Both the position numbers and the translations under genes were made by a program. From Bacteroidetes bacterium MedPE-SWsnd-G1 (GTDB lineage: Bacteria; Bacteroidota; Bacteroidia; Flavobacteriales; Flavobacteriaceae), in contig MPDD01000029.1 in NCBI GenBank assembly GCA_001874265.1, positions 1-33,542 of the forward strand: a stretch of DNA of 33,542 bases. Direction: 5' to 3'. This document shows, in pieces, positions 33,149-33,542 of this stretch (the stretch's first letter is position 1; each line of letters begins with the position of its first letter). The notes below the pieces were generated by a model. The model searched no databases, was not told where the DNA came from, and worked only from the letters and a program-made list of their open reading frames with translations.

Positions 33149-33542
33149 TTGGAATACGTAACACATATATTACTCGGAATCACTAGCATTTTTATTGGGC
33201 TATTACCGCCTGGTATGTTAAATATGACTGCTGTACAATTAACAGTTGATAAAGGACAAAAAGAGAGTCAGATATTTTCAATGGGCGCTGCAGTGGTTGT
33301 TTTTATTCAAGCAGGAATCGCATTGTTTTTTGCTAAACAATTGAATAGAAACCCGAAATTACTTGAAAATTTAGAAGTGGTAGGAATTGTAGTTTTCTTT
33401 GTTCTAGCGTTTTTCTTTTTTATTAAGACACGATCAACTTTTAAATTCAAAGCAAAAAAAGAAAAAAAAAACAATTATTTCTTTCAAGGATTTTTAATGT
33501 CAACTATGAATATGTTGGCCATTCCTTTTTTCTTAGCTGTTG
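33149..33542 (+). CDS. LysE-family translocator, N-terminal part
   Basis: The first 131 residues of an integral membrane exporter run off the right edge. The sequence starts MEYVTHILLGITSIFIGLLPPGMLNMTA, where PPGxxNMTA is the LysE/RhtB signature for amino-acid and related efflux proteins. Hydrophobic segments lie at about residues 5-23, 42-60, 77-94 and 110-131. The start is TTG at 33149-33151, five bases after the heptamer array; no ATG is available before the signature except internal ones in the first helix. The charged stretch KAKKEKKNN (about 100-109) lies between helices. The substrate is unknown. Confidence 0.85.
   Translation, partial: MEYVTHILLGITSIFIGLLPPGMLNMTAVQLTVDKGQKESQIFSMGAAVVVFIQAGIALFFAKQLNRNPKLLENLEVVGIVVFFVLAFFFFIKTRSTFKFKAKKEKKNNYFFQGFLMSTMNMLAIPFFLAV

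Overview
The window looks like chromosomal core DNA of a member of the Flavobacteriaceae (Bacteroidota). The base composition is AT-rich. Gene starts are often preceded by the Bacteroidota -7 box TAnnTTTG rather than by a Shine-Dalgarno sequence. The gene content is also typical: a split transketolase, CBM9/DUF5916 outer-membrane proteins, PorT-like barrels, a BatA-type protein, a UbiA-Maf pair and a YbiT-like ABC-F protein. The genus cannot be fixed from the sequence. I see no rRNA, tRNA, CRISPR array, insertion sequence or prophage, and no gene-free stretch longer than about 210 bases.

Layout. 1-131: tail of a + strand gene and a bidirectional terminator. 148-2671 (-): operon of a Gfo/Idh/MocA oxidoreductase, a fatty acid hydroxylase-like membrane enzyme and 3-hydroxybutyryl-CoA dehydrogenase. 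2747-3388 (+): pcm. 3385-9468 (-): a FabH-like ketosynthase, a TMEM220-family protein coupled to a PorT-like barrel, a second barrel, the C-terminal transketolase subunit, Maf, a UbiA prenyltransferase and SmpB. 9525-10901 (-): a lipoprotein with a cysteine-less thioredoxin-like end. 11094-12719 (+): an ABC-F ATPase. 12749-14405 (-): ECF sigma factor, anti-sigma-like membrane protein and Spy-like periplasmic protein. 14462-15916 (-): a conserved protein of unknown function, divergent from a metallo-beta-lactamase-fold hydrolase (15989-16768, +). 16797-22451 (-): a compact run of a LolD-like ATPase, MTA/SAH nucleosidase, BatA-type protein, a dihydroorotase homologue without its metal-binding histidines, a Tic20/DUF4870-like protein and an esterase. 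22512-27516 (-): two tandem DUF5916 outer-membrane proteins. 27713-28906 (+): sucC. 28978-30045 (-): a Tyr/His/Lys-rich secreted protein. 30227-33069 (+): a TerB-like protein and PriA. 33149-end (+): start of a LysE-family transporter behind a heptamer tandem repeat.

Most genes are housekeeping, and I do not find a clear new multi-gene system. The points most worth a second look are: PriA, whose conserved N-terminus can only be made from a non-AUG (ATT) start; eight perfect GACTAAA repeats between a -7 box and the transporter start; the probably non-catalytic dihydroorotase homologue coupled to a BatA protein; the ABC-F protein with no P-loop in its second domain; two promoters placed so close to the ATG that the mRNAs may be leaderless; and a secreted protein with about 16-residue YDxYG repeats followed by a very basic tail.
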